A stretch of DNA of 64,000 nt from Leptospira venezuelensis (GTDB lineage: Bacteria > Spirochaetota > Leptospiria > Leptospirales > Leptospiraceae): NCBI RefSeq assembly GCF_002150035.1, contig NZ_NETS01000011.1, positions 806,001-870,000 on the forward strand, read 5' to 3'. Positions 19,550 through 27,985 of this stretch are shown here, in pieces. The position numbers and the translations under genes are program-made. The notes under the pieces were generated by a model. That model was not told the origin of the DNA, searched no databases, and saw only the letters and a program-made list of their open reading frames with translations. The first letter of the stretch is position 1, and each line of letters starts with the position of its first letter.

Positions 19550-20686
19550 TCAAGGTGCAGGAGCATTCGGGTCTAAAAGATACTCTATCATAGCAAGTAT
19601 TCTTTCGGAAGGCATAGGTCTCGTAAAATAATGATCATTCCGGAAGGAAGGATATACTAAACTTCCAGGATGAACAGAATCAGATAATAAAATAATCCCG
19701 TCGTTCGGACCGAAATTCATTAAGAAATTATAATACGGACGAGCTCTTTCTGTGACATGACGGAAAAGTGGAACTCCTACCAAATTGATCATTTTGATCC
19801 CTGGAGGTAGTTTCCAATCCCTATCCAGAGGGGCATCCTCCCCTTTTCGGATCGATAAGAATCCATCCCAGTCGTAACCCTTGAAGAAAAAATAACTTCT
19901 GACTTCCAGTTTTGTCCAAAAATCGTTCAATATTCCTTCGATCATTCTGGAACCCTGTAAGATCCCACCTATACTATACCAGCCTTTGACTTTTTTAAAA
20001 TAAGGCTCATTCCCACATCTTTCGATCGCCATTCTGAAATCAGAGGAGCCCTTGCTAGGGGATGCGACTATCACCGTTTCTTCCGGATTAGAAACTTCTA
20101 AGTATTCACAGATGATCTTTGCATTTTCACGTACATCTGAAACCTGGCCTATAGGGATCAGATCGGAACGTATCCCGACAGAAGCAACCATCTTGCGAAT
20201 CGATGCGCCGTCTGCTCCTACGCTTGGATTATCTGCATAAAACATTCCCGGCACCATCGCAAGTACGATCTTTTTAGAAGAGAAGTCAGGACGTTTCTTC
20301 GAAAATTCCTTCTCCTTCTTATCCAAATATTCCAGAAACTTTTTATTCTTTGGATCATTGATAACCCGATGGTAAAAAATCGCGGCACCCTTATCTATAT
20401 CCTCAGTCTCTTCTGAAACTTTCAAAAGATTTGTCTCGGTCAATTTGTCCAATGAGTCGAGCTCAGGATAAGCTTTGGAGGCCCAATCCAAGTAAGCCTT
20501 TTCGTCCTCACAAAGATTTTTAACACGGTAAGCTGGAGTATCGCAGGAAACTTTTTTCATTTCAGGATCTGCATCTGAAATTTTCAGATCTCCGTCTGCT
20601 CTTCCGCTGCAAAAGTTAGAAAAAACAAAAATAGAAAATAATAAGAATATTTTAAAAGGAAAGCGAAGCATATTTTGTGACTTCAT
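19550..20686 (-). CDS. Putative lipoprotein with alpha/beta-hydrolase-like core
   Basis: A 378-residue predicted lipoprotein (hydrophobic N-terminus ending FSNFC, Cys26 from the first ATG). The central part reads like an alpha/beta-hydrolase: strand KIVLAMVPGMFY, strand-turn ETVIVASPSKGSSD in nucleophile-elbow position (SxSKG rather than GxSxG), and a late His in SDSVHPGSLVYPSFRNDHYF that could be catalytic. The altered elbow makes enzymatic activity uncertain. An internal ATG at 20671 (MLRFPF) would also keep the signal peptide. Monocistronic. Confidence 0.75.
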   Translation of the reverse strand: MKSQNMLRFPFKIFLLFSIFVFSNFCSGRADGDLKISDADPEMKKVSCDTPAYRVKNLCEDEKAYLDWASKAYPELDSLDKLTETNLLKVSEETEDIDKGAAIFYHRVINDPKNKKFLEYLDKKEKEFSKKRPDFSSKKIVLAMVPGMFYADNPSVGADGASIRKMVASVGIRSDLIPIGQVSDVRENAKIICEYLEVSNPEETVIVASPSKGSSDFRMAIERCGNEPYFKKVKGWYSIGGILQGSRMIEGILNDFWTKLEVRSYFFFKGYDWDGFLSIRKGEDAPLDRDWKLPPGIKMINLVGVPLFRHVTERARPYYNFLMNFGPNDGIILLSDSVHPGSLVYPSFRNDHYFTRPMPSERILAMIEYLLDPNAPAP

Positions 20687-20726
20687 CTAAGAAGGAAATA
20701 CGATGGGGAGAAATTTTAGGAAATAG

Positions 20727-20761
20727 AAAAAAGGCCGCATAAAATTAAAATTTACGCGACC
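20727..20761 (-). terminator. Minus-strand terminator after the TRL-like gene
   Basis: GGCCGCATAAA (20733-20743) faces TTTACGCGACC (20751-20761). On the minus-strand RNA the two imperfect positions become G-U wobbles, giving a full 11-bp stem followed by six U. On the plus-strand RNA they are C-A mismatches. The terminator is therefore oriented for the 20849-21175 gene. Confidence 0.82.
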
Positions 20762-20848
20762 CTTAAAAACCATTTCCGTTGGACGATCGGATCGATCGCC
20801 CGAAAACAATTCGATAGATTTGTTCGTTACAAACGAACTAAGAGATGA

Positions 20849-21175
20849 TTAATCTCCGTAAGCTATCGTACATTCAGAAACGTAAATGGATCCAAGAACG
20901 TTGGATCTATTGGAATCGATAGATTTAACTATTTTGATCCCGCCTTTTTTAGCAGCAGCTTTAATACCTGCGTCACCGGTAGCGATTAGGCCTAAAACAG
21001 AAGATGCACAAGCTTCTCCGGATTTTTCACCGATTCCGTCTTTTTGAGAATTGTCTCTGTTGAAGATGGTCGCATTTTCGGTTACGTTAGTGTATAAAGA
21101 TCCGTAAACGACAGCACAATTGCTGGCTACAGAAGCCAATACTAATGCCACAGCGACTAGCATAATTTTTCTCAT
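20849..21175 (-). CDS. TRL-like family lipoprotein
   Basis: A 108-residue predicted lipoprotein: MRKIMLVAVALVLASVASNC with the lipobox Cys20. The mature part shows the TRL-like family pattern: GSLYTNVTENATIFNR, then KSGEACASSVLGLIATGDAG, then AAKKGGIKIVKSID, with the paired Cys. The family occurs in several Gram-negative bacteria and its role is unknown. The gene has GGAG eight bases before ATG and its own terminator. It is divergent from the DUF3015 operon across a 486-bp gap. Confidence 0.85.
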   Translation of the reverse strand: MRKIMLVAVALVLASVASNCAVVYGSLYTNVTENATIFNRDNSQKDGIGEKSGEACASSVLGLIATGDAGIKAAAKKGGIKIVKSIDSNRSNVLGSIYVSECTIAYGD

Positions 21176-21661
21176 TGATTTATCTCCGTTATACTATATT
21201 ACTTTTTTGTTTATTTTCGCTTAGTTTTGCGTGATGTATTGATCCGAAAGTTTTTCGGCAAAGGGTATAAAACCATAGAAGAGAACGTCATACCTTCTTA
21301 ATAAAATTTCCAAAGGTAAAAACTCAAGAGAGGATCATCTTTTTGAGAAGATTCGAGTCAAGATTTAAAAAAAGAAAAATAGCAAAAAAACTACAGAGGT
21401 AATATTCCAAATAGGAGATAAATATCATACAAAAAAGTTTTATCCGAACTCTCTGCAAATACGGACAGAAGTTTGGAAAAAATTTTCAGATTATCTGCGA
21501 TTTTGTGAGTAAACAAACCTCTAAGCAAAAAATTCTTTCCAAAGAGAGAACTTTTCCGTTATCGCGAAGGTGAATCTTTCGTTTTCTTTAATTCTAGTTG
21601 ACATATCCTATTTCCGGGAATTTTATATTTTCCGATTAAAAAAGGAAGGAGAGGTTCATTT
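21176..21661. other. 486-bp intergenic region between TRL-like and DUF3015 genes
   Basis: AT-rich stretch with no convincing reading frame or RNA fold. It holds the divergent start regions: TATAGT/TATAAC near the TRL-like start and the DUF3015 promoter at its right end. The middle, 21250-21590, shows only A-rich runs. The length is large for this compact genome, so an unrecognised small RNA or regulatory region is possible. Confidence 0.6.
21598..21651 (+). promoter_or_regulatory. Promoter and ribosome site of the DUF3015 operon
   Basis: A consensus TTGACA -35 (21598-21603) is followed by a TTTTATATTT -10 region (21621-21630; TATATT at 20-bp spacing, TTTTAT at 17). A strong Shine-Dalgarno, GGAAGGAGAGG, ends about seven bases before ATG 21662. 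This is the best match to a housekeeping promoter in this part of the window and predicts high expression. Confidence 0.65.
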
Positions 21662-22156
21662 ATGAAAAAAGAACTTCTATCGCTAGGATTAGTCGGTTTA
21701 CTCTGCTTGTCCTCAGGAATTTCAGTCTCCGCCGCAGACTACGGTGTAGCAGGTTGCGGATTCGGATCTCTAATTTTTAAAGAAAACAAAGGTGGCCAAC
21801 AAGTTTTAGCTGCCACTACAAACGGCACTTCAGGTAGCCAAACTTTCGGTATCACTACTGGAACTTTAGGATGTGCTACTGATGGATTAGTCCAAAAAGA
21901 AAAAGTACAGGAAGTATTTGTTTCTCTTAACTTCAATTCTTTGGAAGCTGAAATGGCTCAAGGAAAAGGAGAAAAATTAGAAGCACTTTCAGGACTTCTC
22001 GGCTGCTCCACAAATGGAATCGCACAATTCGGAGAATACACTAAGTCAAATTTTGACGTATTGTATACGCAAGAAACAACTCCTTCTTCTTTACTACTCG
22101 CAGTAAAAGACGGAATTAGAAAAGACGCAGTGCTCTCTAAGAGCTGCAAAATTTAA
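21662..22156 (+). CDS. DUF3015 family exported protein, copy 1
   Basis: A 164-residue exported protein with a signal peptide cleaved after SVSAA. Family hallmarks are YGVAGCGFGSLIF, QQVLAATTNGTSGSQTFGIT and GTLGC, with four conserved Cys including the last-but-two residue (SCKI). The role of DUF3015 is unknown; the proteins are small, periplasmic and probably disulfide-stabilised. It is the first gene of a pair with a strong promoter and ribosome site. Copy 2 follows after 11 bases. The two share the same block order, showing a tandem duplication followed by divergence. Confidence 0.9.
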   Translation: MKKELLSLGLVGLLCLSSGISVSAADYGVAGCGFGSLIFKENKGGQQVLAATTNGTSGSQTFGITTGTLGCATDGLVQKEKVQEVFVSLNFNSLEAEMAQGKGEKLEALSGLLGCSTNGIAQFGEYTKSNFDVLYTQETTPSSLLLAVKDGIRKDAVLSKSCKI

Positions 22157-22167
22157 GGAGATAACTC

Positions 22168-22647
22168 ATGAAAAGAATATTAGCAGTATCTCTATTTCTC
22201 GCTTTAGTAGCTTCTCCACTTTACGTAGCTTCCGCTAAACATGGCGCTGCAGGTTGTGGATTAGGTTCTCTCGTAATCACCGAGAACAAAAAAGTTCACC
22301 AAGTGATTGCGGCTACCGTTAACGGAACTCTTGGAAACCAAACTTTCGGGATTTCGACAGGAACTTTGGGTTGTGAGACTAGCGGATTTTCTCAAAAGCA
22401 AGTCGAACAACAGATCTTTGTTCATATGAATTACCAATCACTTGAGCAAGAATTTGCAAAAGGTTCAGGCGAAAAAATGGAAGCTTTCGCTTCTTTGATG
22501 GGTTGTTCCGATGCGGGAACTTTCGGAAAAATCGGGAAAGAAAAATTCTCAGCACTTTTCGACCAAAACACTCCTGATTCCTTTTTGGAAAAAATGAGAT
22601 TCGAAGTAGCAAACAACTCCGCTCTAGTCGGAAGTTGCAAAATCTAA
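22168..22647 (+). CDS. DUF3015 family exported protein, copy 2
   Basis: A 159-residue paralogue of the preceding protein: signal peptide ending YVASA, then HGAAGCGLGSLVI, QVIAATVNGTLGNQTFGIS, GTLGC, and a final SCKI. All four Cys are kept, while the segment between residues 75 and 130 has diverged most. An AAGGAG ribosome site lies in the 11-base gap. The pair ends at a hairpin terminator. The unknown role may be linked to the DUF4105 protein downstream. Confidence 0.9.
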   Translation: MKRILAVSLFLALVASPLYVASAKHGAAGCGLGSLVITENKKVHQVIAATVNGTLGNQTFGISTGTLGCETSGFSQKQVEQQIFVHMNYQSLEQEFAKGSGEKMEAFASLMGCSDAGTFGKIGKEKFSALFDQNTPDSFLEKMRFEVANNSALVGSCKI

Positions 22648-22671
22648 TCAACCCTTTTCAGTAAGGTTTAA

Positions 22672-22697
22672 TTCCCTTCTCCGAAAGGAGAAGGGAA
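22672..22697 (+). terminator. Strong hairpin after the DUF3015 pair
   Basis: A perfect 11-bp stem, TTCCCTTCTCC (22672-22682) with GGAGAAGGGAA (22687-22697), closed by a GAAA tetraloop. The following TATTTCG is only weakly U-rich, so termination may be partial and let some transcript continue into the DUF4105 gene 25 bases on. Confidence 0.72.
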
Positions 22698-22722
22698 TAT
22701 TTCGTTCCATCTAAAACTTTAA

Positions 22723-24759
22723 GTGCCATACAAGTCCCATTCTCTTTTCATAATATTCTTCTTATTTTCTATCTTCTCCACGTTTAGTTCCGCATATGCG
22801 ACGAGCACAGAAAAGATCCAGGAATATCAAAAATTAGCCGAATCCAAAAAGTTATGGGAAGATAGATATTGGATCCTTCTATTACATTATACTAAAACTA
22901 CATTTGGGAACTGGGTGAGCGAGGCGGATTCACCTTCCTTCTTTCTATCAGGAGAAGGGCAAAAAAATCCCGGGCAAGAGCTTCTCTCCTCTATCCAAAC
23001 ATTTATGACTCCTGCTACAGCTCCGCCGGGGGAAGAAAACTGGATGCACCCAGTATGTAAATTCCCAGAAAGAAAAAGATGGATCCAAGAAAAACTTTCT
23101 ATTCCGGATTCAGACTTTGCAAACGTAGATTGTAGTAGATTCGAAAAATGGTTTGCGACCTTAAATCCAAAGGGCGCAAAGATCATATTTGCTTCTTATT
23201 ATATGAATGCTCCAGCTTCTATCTTTGGTCATACTCTTTTAAAAATAGATTCAGGAGATCCGAATCGAAAAGAAATTTTAGAATACTCCGTCAATTACGC
23301 TGCAAACGCAGATCCGGCATCTACGAATGCGATCGTGTATTCAATTTTAGGCTTATTCGGCGGGTATCCCGGTACCTTCTCTTTATTTCCTTACTATGTT
23401 AAGATTGCAGAATATAACGATATGGAAAGTAGAGATCTTTGGGAATACGAACTGGATTTAAAAGAGGAAGAAGTCAGACGAATGACAAGACATCTCTGGG
23501 AACTGGGCGCCGCTTCCTTTGATTATTATTTTTTAGACGAGAATTGTTCCTATCATCTGTTTTCTCTAATAGAAGTTGCAAGACCAAGTCTTCATTTAAG
23601 AGACAAGGCGCCCTTCGTAATCCCTGGAGACACCGTCAAAAAATATATTGAACAAGAAGGTCTCGTAAAAGATATCAAGTATAGACCTTCTTTACATAGC
23701 AAAATTATACAAAAATTAAGAAAGATGAACGATGATGAAAGGGACCTTTACGAAAGTATAATGAAGAATGGAAATACTTCTCTTTTAACCAACAAAGAAC
23801 CTGACCCTAAGATCAGAACTTCTCTTCTTTCTGATACTATTCTGGATTCTTTTCGTTATAAAAAAGCAGAAGGAGATTCTCCTAAAGAATGGGATCAAAC
23901 CTATAAACAATTACTATTATTTAGGAGTAAACTTCCAAATGACTATGAAGACTCCGGATATTCTCCGATTACCCAAAGTCCCCACGTAGGTCACGGAAGT
24001 TCTGCATTGTATAACGAAGTCGGAACTTCTAACTTAGGAAATTTTGTAGGATTCGGTTATAGAGCTGCAGTTCATGATCTTTTAAATACCGACCAGGGCT
24101 ATATTCCAAATTCCTCTGTGGATTATTTTTCTCTCAAGGCTAGATATTATCAGGATACTAAAAAATTACATCTGGAAGAATTCCATATAATTCGAATGCT
24201 TTCACTAACTCCATATAATTCATTGGGTCGTTCCGTTTCTTATTTTGTAGATTCTGGAGCTGATTCCTCTGTGTATGAAAAGAAAGGAAACAAAGAAGAT
24301 AAAAGAAATTTGGAATGGCAGGCATTACTCCGCCCGGAAGACCTGTCTTATACACTGTATAGATTGGATGACGTTTCTAAATCCGAAAAATATGAAAGAG
24401 TCACAAATGCAAATTTAGAAACTACATTCGGTTATAGTTTTCAGGATCAGTTTTCAGAAGGACCAAAACGTTTCTTATTCTCTACTCAGGCTGGGGCAAA
24501 AATTAGATATAACGGTAAATATGATACGAACGCAGTTGTAGCTCCACAAATTGCTGCTTATTGGATCGCAAATTTTGATTCTTTTAAAGCGGTATTATCT
24601 TTACATTATTATACTTTTTCCATTTACGGAGTCCCTGATGATTACAAGGCACAATTAGGCTTACGTTATGCGATCCATGCAAACCATGAATTGAGAATAG
24701 AGGCGAAAGCCCAAAGGAATTATAATGAAGCTAGCTTCTCCTATGTATATCAATTTTAA
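22723..24759 (+). CDS. DUF4105 (Lnb-like) domain envelope protein
   Basis: A 678-residue exported protein. After a signal peptide (residues 1-27) it shows DUF4105 hallmarks: ASIFGHTLLKI near 166-176 with an invariant His, and DENCSYHLFSL near 273-283 with an invariant Cys. The family is related to Lnb, where a His/Cys pair performs lipoprotein acyl transfer; that chemistry here is inference. Residues about 430-678 alternate strands and aromatic positions, end in YVYQF, and look like a C-terminal outer-membrane barrel. The start is GTG (22723) with no good Shine-Dalgarno; no better in-frame start precedes the signal peptide. The 3' end overlaps the next gene by 35 bases. Confidence 0.83.
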   Translation: MPYKSHSLFIIFFLFSIFSTFSSAYATSTEKIQEYQKLAESKKLWEDRYWILLLHYTKTTFGNWVSEADSPSFFLSGEGQKNPGQELLSSIQTFMTPATAPPGEENWMHPVCKFPERKRWIQEKLSIPDSDFANVDCSRFEKWFATLNPKGAKIIFASYYMNAPASIFGHTLLKIDSGDPNRKEILEYSVNYAANADPASTNAIVYSILGLFGGYPGTFSLFPYYVKIAEYNDMESRDLWEYELDLKEEEVRRMTRHLWELGAASFDYYFLDENCSYHLFSLIEVARPSLHLRDKAPFVIPGDTVKKYIEQEGLVKDIKYRPSLHSKIIQKLRKMNDDERDLYESIMKNGNTSLLTNKEPDPKIRTSLLSDTILDSFRYKKAEGDSPKEWDQTYKQLLLFRSKLPNDYEDSGYSPITQSPHVGHGSSALYNEVGTSNLGNFVGFGYRAAVHDLLNTDQGYIPNSSVDYFSLKARYYQDTKKLHLEEFHIIRMLSLTPYNSLGRSVSYFVDSGADSSVYEKKGNKEDKRNLEWQALLRPEDLSYTLYRLDDVSKSEKYERVTNANLETTFGYSFQDQFSEGPKRFLFSTQAGAKIRYNGKYDTNAVVAPQIAAYWIANFDSFKAVLSLHYYTFSIYGVPDDYKAQLGLRYAIHANHELRIEAKAQRNYNEASFSYVYQF

Positions 24760-25600
24760 ATATATCTTATATACCATTCTTCTTTTCCTATCTTTGGGCA
24801 ACTGCTCTTCCATGTTATTTTATCCTACGAGAGAAATGTACATCGCTCCTGAAAAAATGGGATTCCAGCCTGAGAAAATTTCTCTTCAAATGAAAGATGG
24901 AATAAATATCAAAGTTTGGATCTTCAAACCTTCTAAAGGTAAAGCTAAAGCCAGTATCCTTCAGTTCCATGGAAATGGGGATAATATGTCCAGTCACTAT
25001 ATCAGCCTTGCTTGGCTGGTAGAAAAAGGTTATGAATTGGTGATATGGGACTATAGAGGCTATGGCGATTCGGAAGGAGAAGCTGAGAAGGAACCTATAT
25101 TAGAAGATTCTAAAGAAGTCCTGAAATTCCAACAGAATAGGGCAAAAGAACTTGGGATCCCTTGGATTGTTTACGGACAAAGTATGGGAGGAGCACTTGC
25201 GATAAGAGCGGTAGGAGAAATGCAGAACAAAGAAGGATTACTCCTAGTTGTTGGAGATGGAACTTTCGCGTATTATTCTCATGTGGCCAAGACTGTGGCA
25301 GAGAGAGTGTTTTTCTTTCCGATCGGACAGTTAGTCGGCTTCTTCTTCTCAAACCATTTAAGCCCTGGCGAGGTTGTAGATCAAATCTCTCCGGTCAGAT
25401 TATTAATAGTTCACGGAACGGAAGATCAGATCGTTTCTTATCCTAACGGAATGGAACTTTTCCAAAAAGCAAAAGATCCTAAAATTTTCTGGGAAATTAA
25501 AGGTGGAAAACATTTGGATTGGATGGAAATGGGAAGATCTAAAGGTGCCAAAAATTTTCTTAAATTTCTGGATGAGCTGATTTCACATGGAGCTAGTTAA
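24725..25600 (+). CDS. Alpha/beta-hydrolase lipoprotein
   Basis: A 291-residue serine hydrolase-like protein, probably a lipoprotein (LFLSLGNC at about 21-28). Elements of the fold are clear: ASILQFHGNGDNM (oxyanion-loop region), VIWDYRGYGDSEGE, nucleophile elbow GQSMGG near 157-162, late acid in VHGTEDQIV, and the catalytic His in GGKHLDW. It resembles YfhR/BEM46-type hydrolases of unknown substrate. The start lies inside the DUF4105 gene in another frame, so co-expression is likely; ATG 24743 is a second possible start. Confidence 0.85.
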   Translation: MKLASPMYINFKYILYTILLFLSLGNCSSMLFYPTREMYIAPEKMGFQPEKISLQMKDGINIKVWIFKPSKGKAKASILQFHGNGDNMSSHYISLAWLVEKGYELVIWDYRGYGDSEGEAEKEPILEDSKEVLKFQQNRAKELGIPWIVYGQSMGGALAIRAVGEMQNKEGLLLVVGDGTFAYYSHVAKTVAERVFFFPIGQLVGFFFSNHLSPGEVVDQISPVRLLIVHGTEDQIVSYPNGMELFQKAKDPKIFWEIKGGKHLDWMEMGRSKGAKNFLKFLDELISHGAS

Positions 25601-26136
25601 TTTTCGGAAGAAGTCCAATACATTCTTTTACCCTCTAATAAAGATCTAAGTGCATCTTCCTGTTTGGACTCTTGGATGAATAATTCAGGTAAGGAGAAGT
25701 TCCCGGTATTAAAAAGTTCTATGGATAAGAATTGGATCTTACCCTCACTTGCAAAAATTACCTTTTCGAAGTCTCTACATTTTAGTGCATAAAATCCGGG
25801 ACTAAGCTCCAGGATTTTATATTCTCCAGATTCCAATCCAAAGTTTTGGAATAAAGTACGATTCCCGTCTTTGAAAGATCCTGGATATTTGTACAATTCT
25901 ATACGGAAAGAGAATAAGGACTGAGCCTCTCTTTGCGGTCTAAGCACATACAAGAGTGCCTTGCCTTCTTTTACTTTTTTAAGCTGGTCAAATCTAAGGA
26001 CGCTTGCACAAGATCCGAACCCTAAAACTAGACAAATATAAAATAAGAAGGTTCTAAAGTAGATAGAGCCCTGAAAAAATCTGGTAGCTCCTTGGGCTCT
26101 CCAGTTAAAATTGACCTTAATTCGAGGATTTTTCAT
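25597..26136 (-). CDS. Putative lipoprotein of unknown function
   Basis: A 179-residue protein when started at ATG 26136. A hydrophobic segment (FLFYICLVLGFGSC) ends in a lipobox, though it is preceded by about 25 polar residues, an unusually long n-region. The mature part has a strand-rich middle (KALLYVLRPQREAQSLFSFRIELYK) and resembles small DUF2846-like envelope proteins in layout, without a firm match. Its stop overlaps the hydrolase stop by four bases on the opposite strand. Its start codon shares the CATG with the divergent gene at 26135. Confidence 0.62.
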   Translation of the reverse strand: MKNPRIKVNFNWRAQGATRFFQGSIYFRTFLFYICLVLGFGSCASVLRFDQLKKVKEGKALLYVLRPQREAQSLFSFRIELYKYPGSFKDGNRTLFQNFGLESGEYKILELSPGFYALKCRDFEKVIFASEGKIQFLSIELFNTGNFSLPELFIQESKQEDALRSLLEGKRMYWTSSEN

Positions 26137-26578
26137 GAAAATTGAGTTCACACCCGAGCAGTACGAAACCTTACTAAAATCCACTGCGATCTCCAGTTGG
26201 ATGATCAATGCATTTAATGAAGGTGACGAGGAATTAAATTCCTACGCAGAACTCGAGCAATACATACTTTCCTTTGCAAAAGATTTTGGGAAGCAGGAAT
26301 TCGTAGATTATGATGCAGCGGATAATGTCTACTTCCCTACACGTAAATTCGAAGACCAAACGGATATATTTGATATCATCTCTGATTACGATAATGAATT
26401 ATTTTGGGACGAACTAATCCACAGAATGGCCAGAAGAGATTTTCTACAAGAGTTTGGAGAAAATGGAGTGGCTTCTATGGCGATAGAAGAAAGGATCGAA
26501 AAGGAAGCTCCTTATATCAGTAAATACGAAGAGATATTTACAAACCAAGGCCTGGAGAATATAGACATTCGTCCTTAA
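26135..26578 (+). CDS. Conserved-looking acidic hypothetical protein
   Basis: A 147-residue, strongly acidic, probably cytoplasmic protein without signal peptide or membrane segment. It reads as mostly helical (MKIEFTPEQYETLLKSTAIS, AELEQYILSFAKDFGKQEF). Start ATG 26135 has GAGGA seven bases upstream. It ends three bases before the RlmD-like gene, so the two probably share a transcript. No domain recognised. The DNA of its start codon is also used by the divergent lipoprotein gene. Confidence 0.82.
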   Translation: MKIEFTPEQYETLLKSTAISSWMINAFNEGDEELNSYAELEQYILSFAKDFGKQEFVDYDAADNVYFPTRKFEDQTDIFDIISDYDNELFWDELIHRMARRDFLQEFGENGVASMAIEERIEKEAPYISKYEEIFTNQGLENIDIRP

Positions 26579-26581
26579 TCC

Positions 26582-27925
26582 ATGTTTGATCAGGAACCTT
26601 TCGGAGTTTTAGAAATTGAAAACCTTCTACCCAATTTAAGAGGAGAAGGTACATTAGGAAAAAGAAAAATAGAAATCCCTTATTCTCTTCCGGGAGATGT
26701 TTATGAAGTATACAAATTCGGAAAAAGAAAAGTCTTCTATAAATGGAATCCTACTCACCTAGAAACAAGAGTATCTTCTCCTAAATGCCCAAATTTTGGA
26801 GAATGTGGTGGATGTTCAGGCCAACACCTGCCCTACACTGACCAATTCATATTAAAATCCGAACCGATCTTAAAAGGATTAGAAAATTTTAATCCTATAA
26901 ACAAAAACATATCTCCTGCTGAATCTTCTTACACTTACCGAAACCGAATGGACTTTGCAGTATTTCCTGGGCGGACCGTTGGCCTAAGGATGTCTGGAAA
27001 TTTTAGAAGGATCGTGAAAATAGAAAACTGTTCTATCCAAACGGATTGGGCAAATTGCGAAATGCCTTTATTCCAAAAACTTTTGGAATGTTTTCCCGAA
27101 TTGGAATACGATAGAAAAAAGGAAACAGGCTTTCTTAAATATTTCACTCTTCGTAAATCCGTTTTTAACGATGACTCCATGAGTATTCTTACATTCACAG
27201 AGGACTTCAAGAATGAAGGTCTAATGGAGCAAGTGGCAGAAAAAGCAAAAGAGATCTTAAGCGCTAAAAACATAGTATTCTGTTTTAATCGTAAAAAGGG
27301 AGAAATTTCTGCTTCGGGAGAAGCTATTGCAATCAGAGGAAATGTTTATCTGATAGAAGAAATCTGGGGGAAAAAATTCAAAATTCCTTTTGATGGATTC
27401 TTCCAACCAAATCCAAAAGAGTTCATTAAAATTTTAGAATTTATCAAATCGAAGATAAAATCAGCTGAAAATCTTGCAGACCTTTTCTGTGGGAGCGGAT
27501 TTTTCTCTATTTTATTCGGGGAAAAATTTTCTAGAATATTAGGAATTGATATCATATCTTCTTCCGTATCCGCAGGTGAGGAGTTCCTACAGGAAATTTT
27601 CCCGGGCAAAAAGATAGAATTTCTGTCGTTTGATCTCTTCCACAAAAAGGGCTTGGAGAAAATGTCTTCTGCAAATCTTCCTTGGAGGGATTCAGTCGTA
27701 ATTGCAGATCCACCCAGAAGTGGTCTTTCCCCCGAACTATGCGCCTTCTTAAACGCAAACCCTGTTTCCCAACTGATCTATATTTCCTGTAATCCTGAAA
27801 ATCTGCTTAGAGACGCTCGTATTTTAGAAGAATCCTACCAAATGGAGGAGTTCCTACTATGCGATCCGTTTCCTCAGACTCCTCATTTGGAAGCAGTATC
27901 CATCTTCTCCCCTAAAAATCGCTGA
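26582..27925 (+). CDS. rlmD: RlmD/TrmA-type RNA (uracil-5)-methyltransferase
   Basis: SAM-dependent enzyme that methylates C5 of a uridine, most likely in 23S rRNA. The iron-sulfur site is visible as C69-x5-C75GGC78 with a fourth Cys in KIENCSIQ near 157. The methyltransferase core has LADLFCGSGFFSI, then VIADPPRSGLS and YISCNP with nucleophile Cys403. The length (447) fits RlmD, but RlmC- or TrmA-like targets are possible. An N-terminal TRAM-like region precedes the Cys cluster. Two in-frame copies of GGAGTTCCTAC (27580-27590, 27847-27857) encode EEFL, matching a repeat seen elsewhere in the window. Confidence 0.88.
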   Translation: MFDQEPFGVLEIENLLPNLRGEGTLGKRKIEIPYSLPGDVYEVYKFGKRKVFYKWNPTHLETRVSSPKCPNFGECGGCSGQHLPYTDQFILKSEPILKGLENFNPINKNISPAESSYTYRNRMDFAVFPGRTVGLRMSGNFRRIVKIENCSIQTDWANCEMPLFQKLLECFPELEYDRKKETGFLKYFTLRKSVFNDDSMSILTFTEDFKNEGLMEQVAEKAKEILSAKNIVFCFNRKKGEISASGEAIAIRGNVYLIEEIWGKKFKIPFDGFFQPNPKEFIKILEFIKSKIKSAENLADLFCGSGFFSILFGEKFSRILGIDIISSSVSAGEEFLQEIFPGKKIEFLSFDLFHKKGLEKMSSANLPWRDSVVIADPPRSGLSPELCAFLNANPVSQLIYISCNPENLLRDARILEESYQMEEFLLCDPFPQTPHLEAVSIFSPKNR

Positions 27926-27985
27926 AGGGAATCCGATTTTCATTCGATAATAAGTACCAAAGGTATACGAAACCGACAGGTGCCC

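Noticed and set aside
22723..24759. DUF4105 protein as a confirmed lipoprotein acyltransferase
   Set aside because: Relation to Lnb rests on two motifs; the long barrel-like C-terminus differs, so activity is left as inference.
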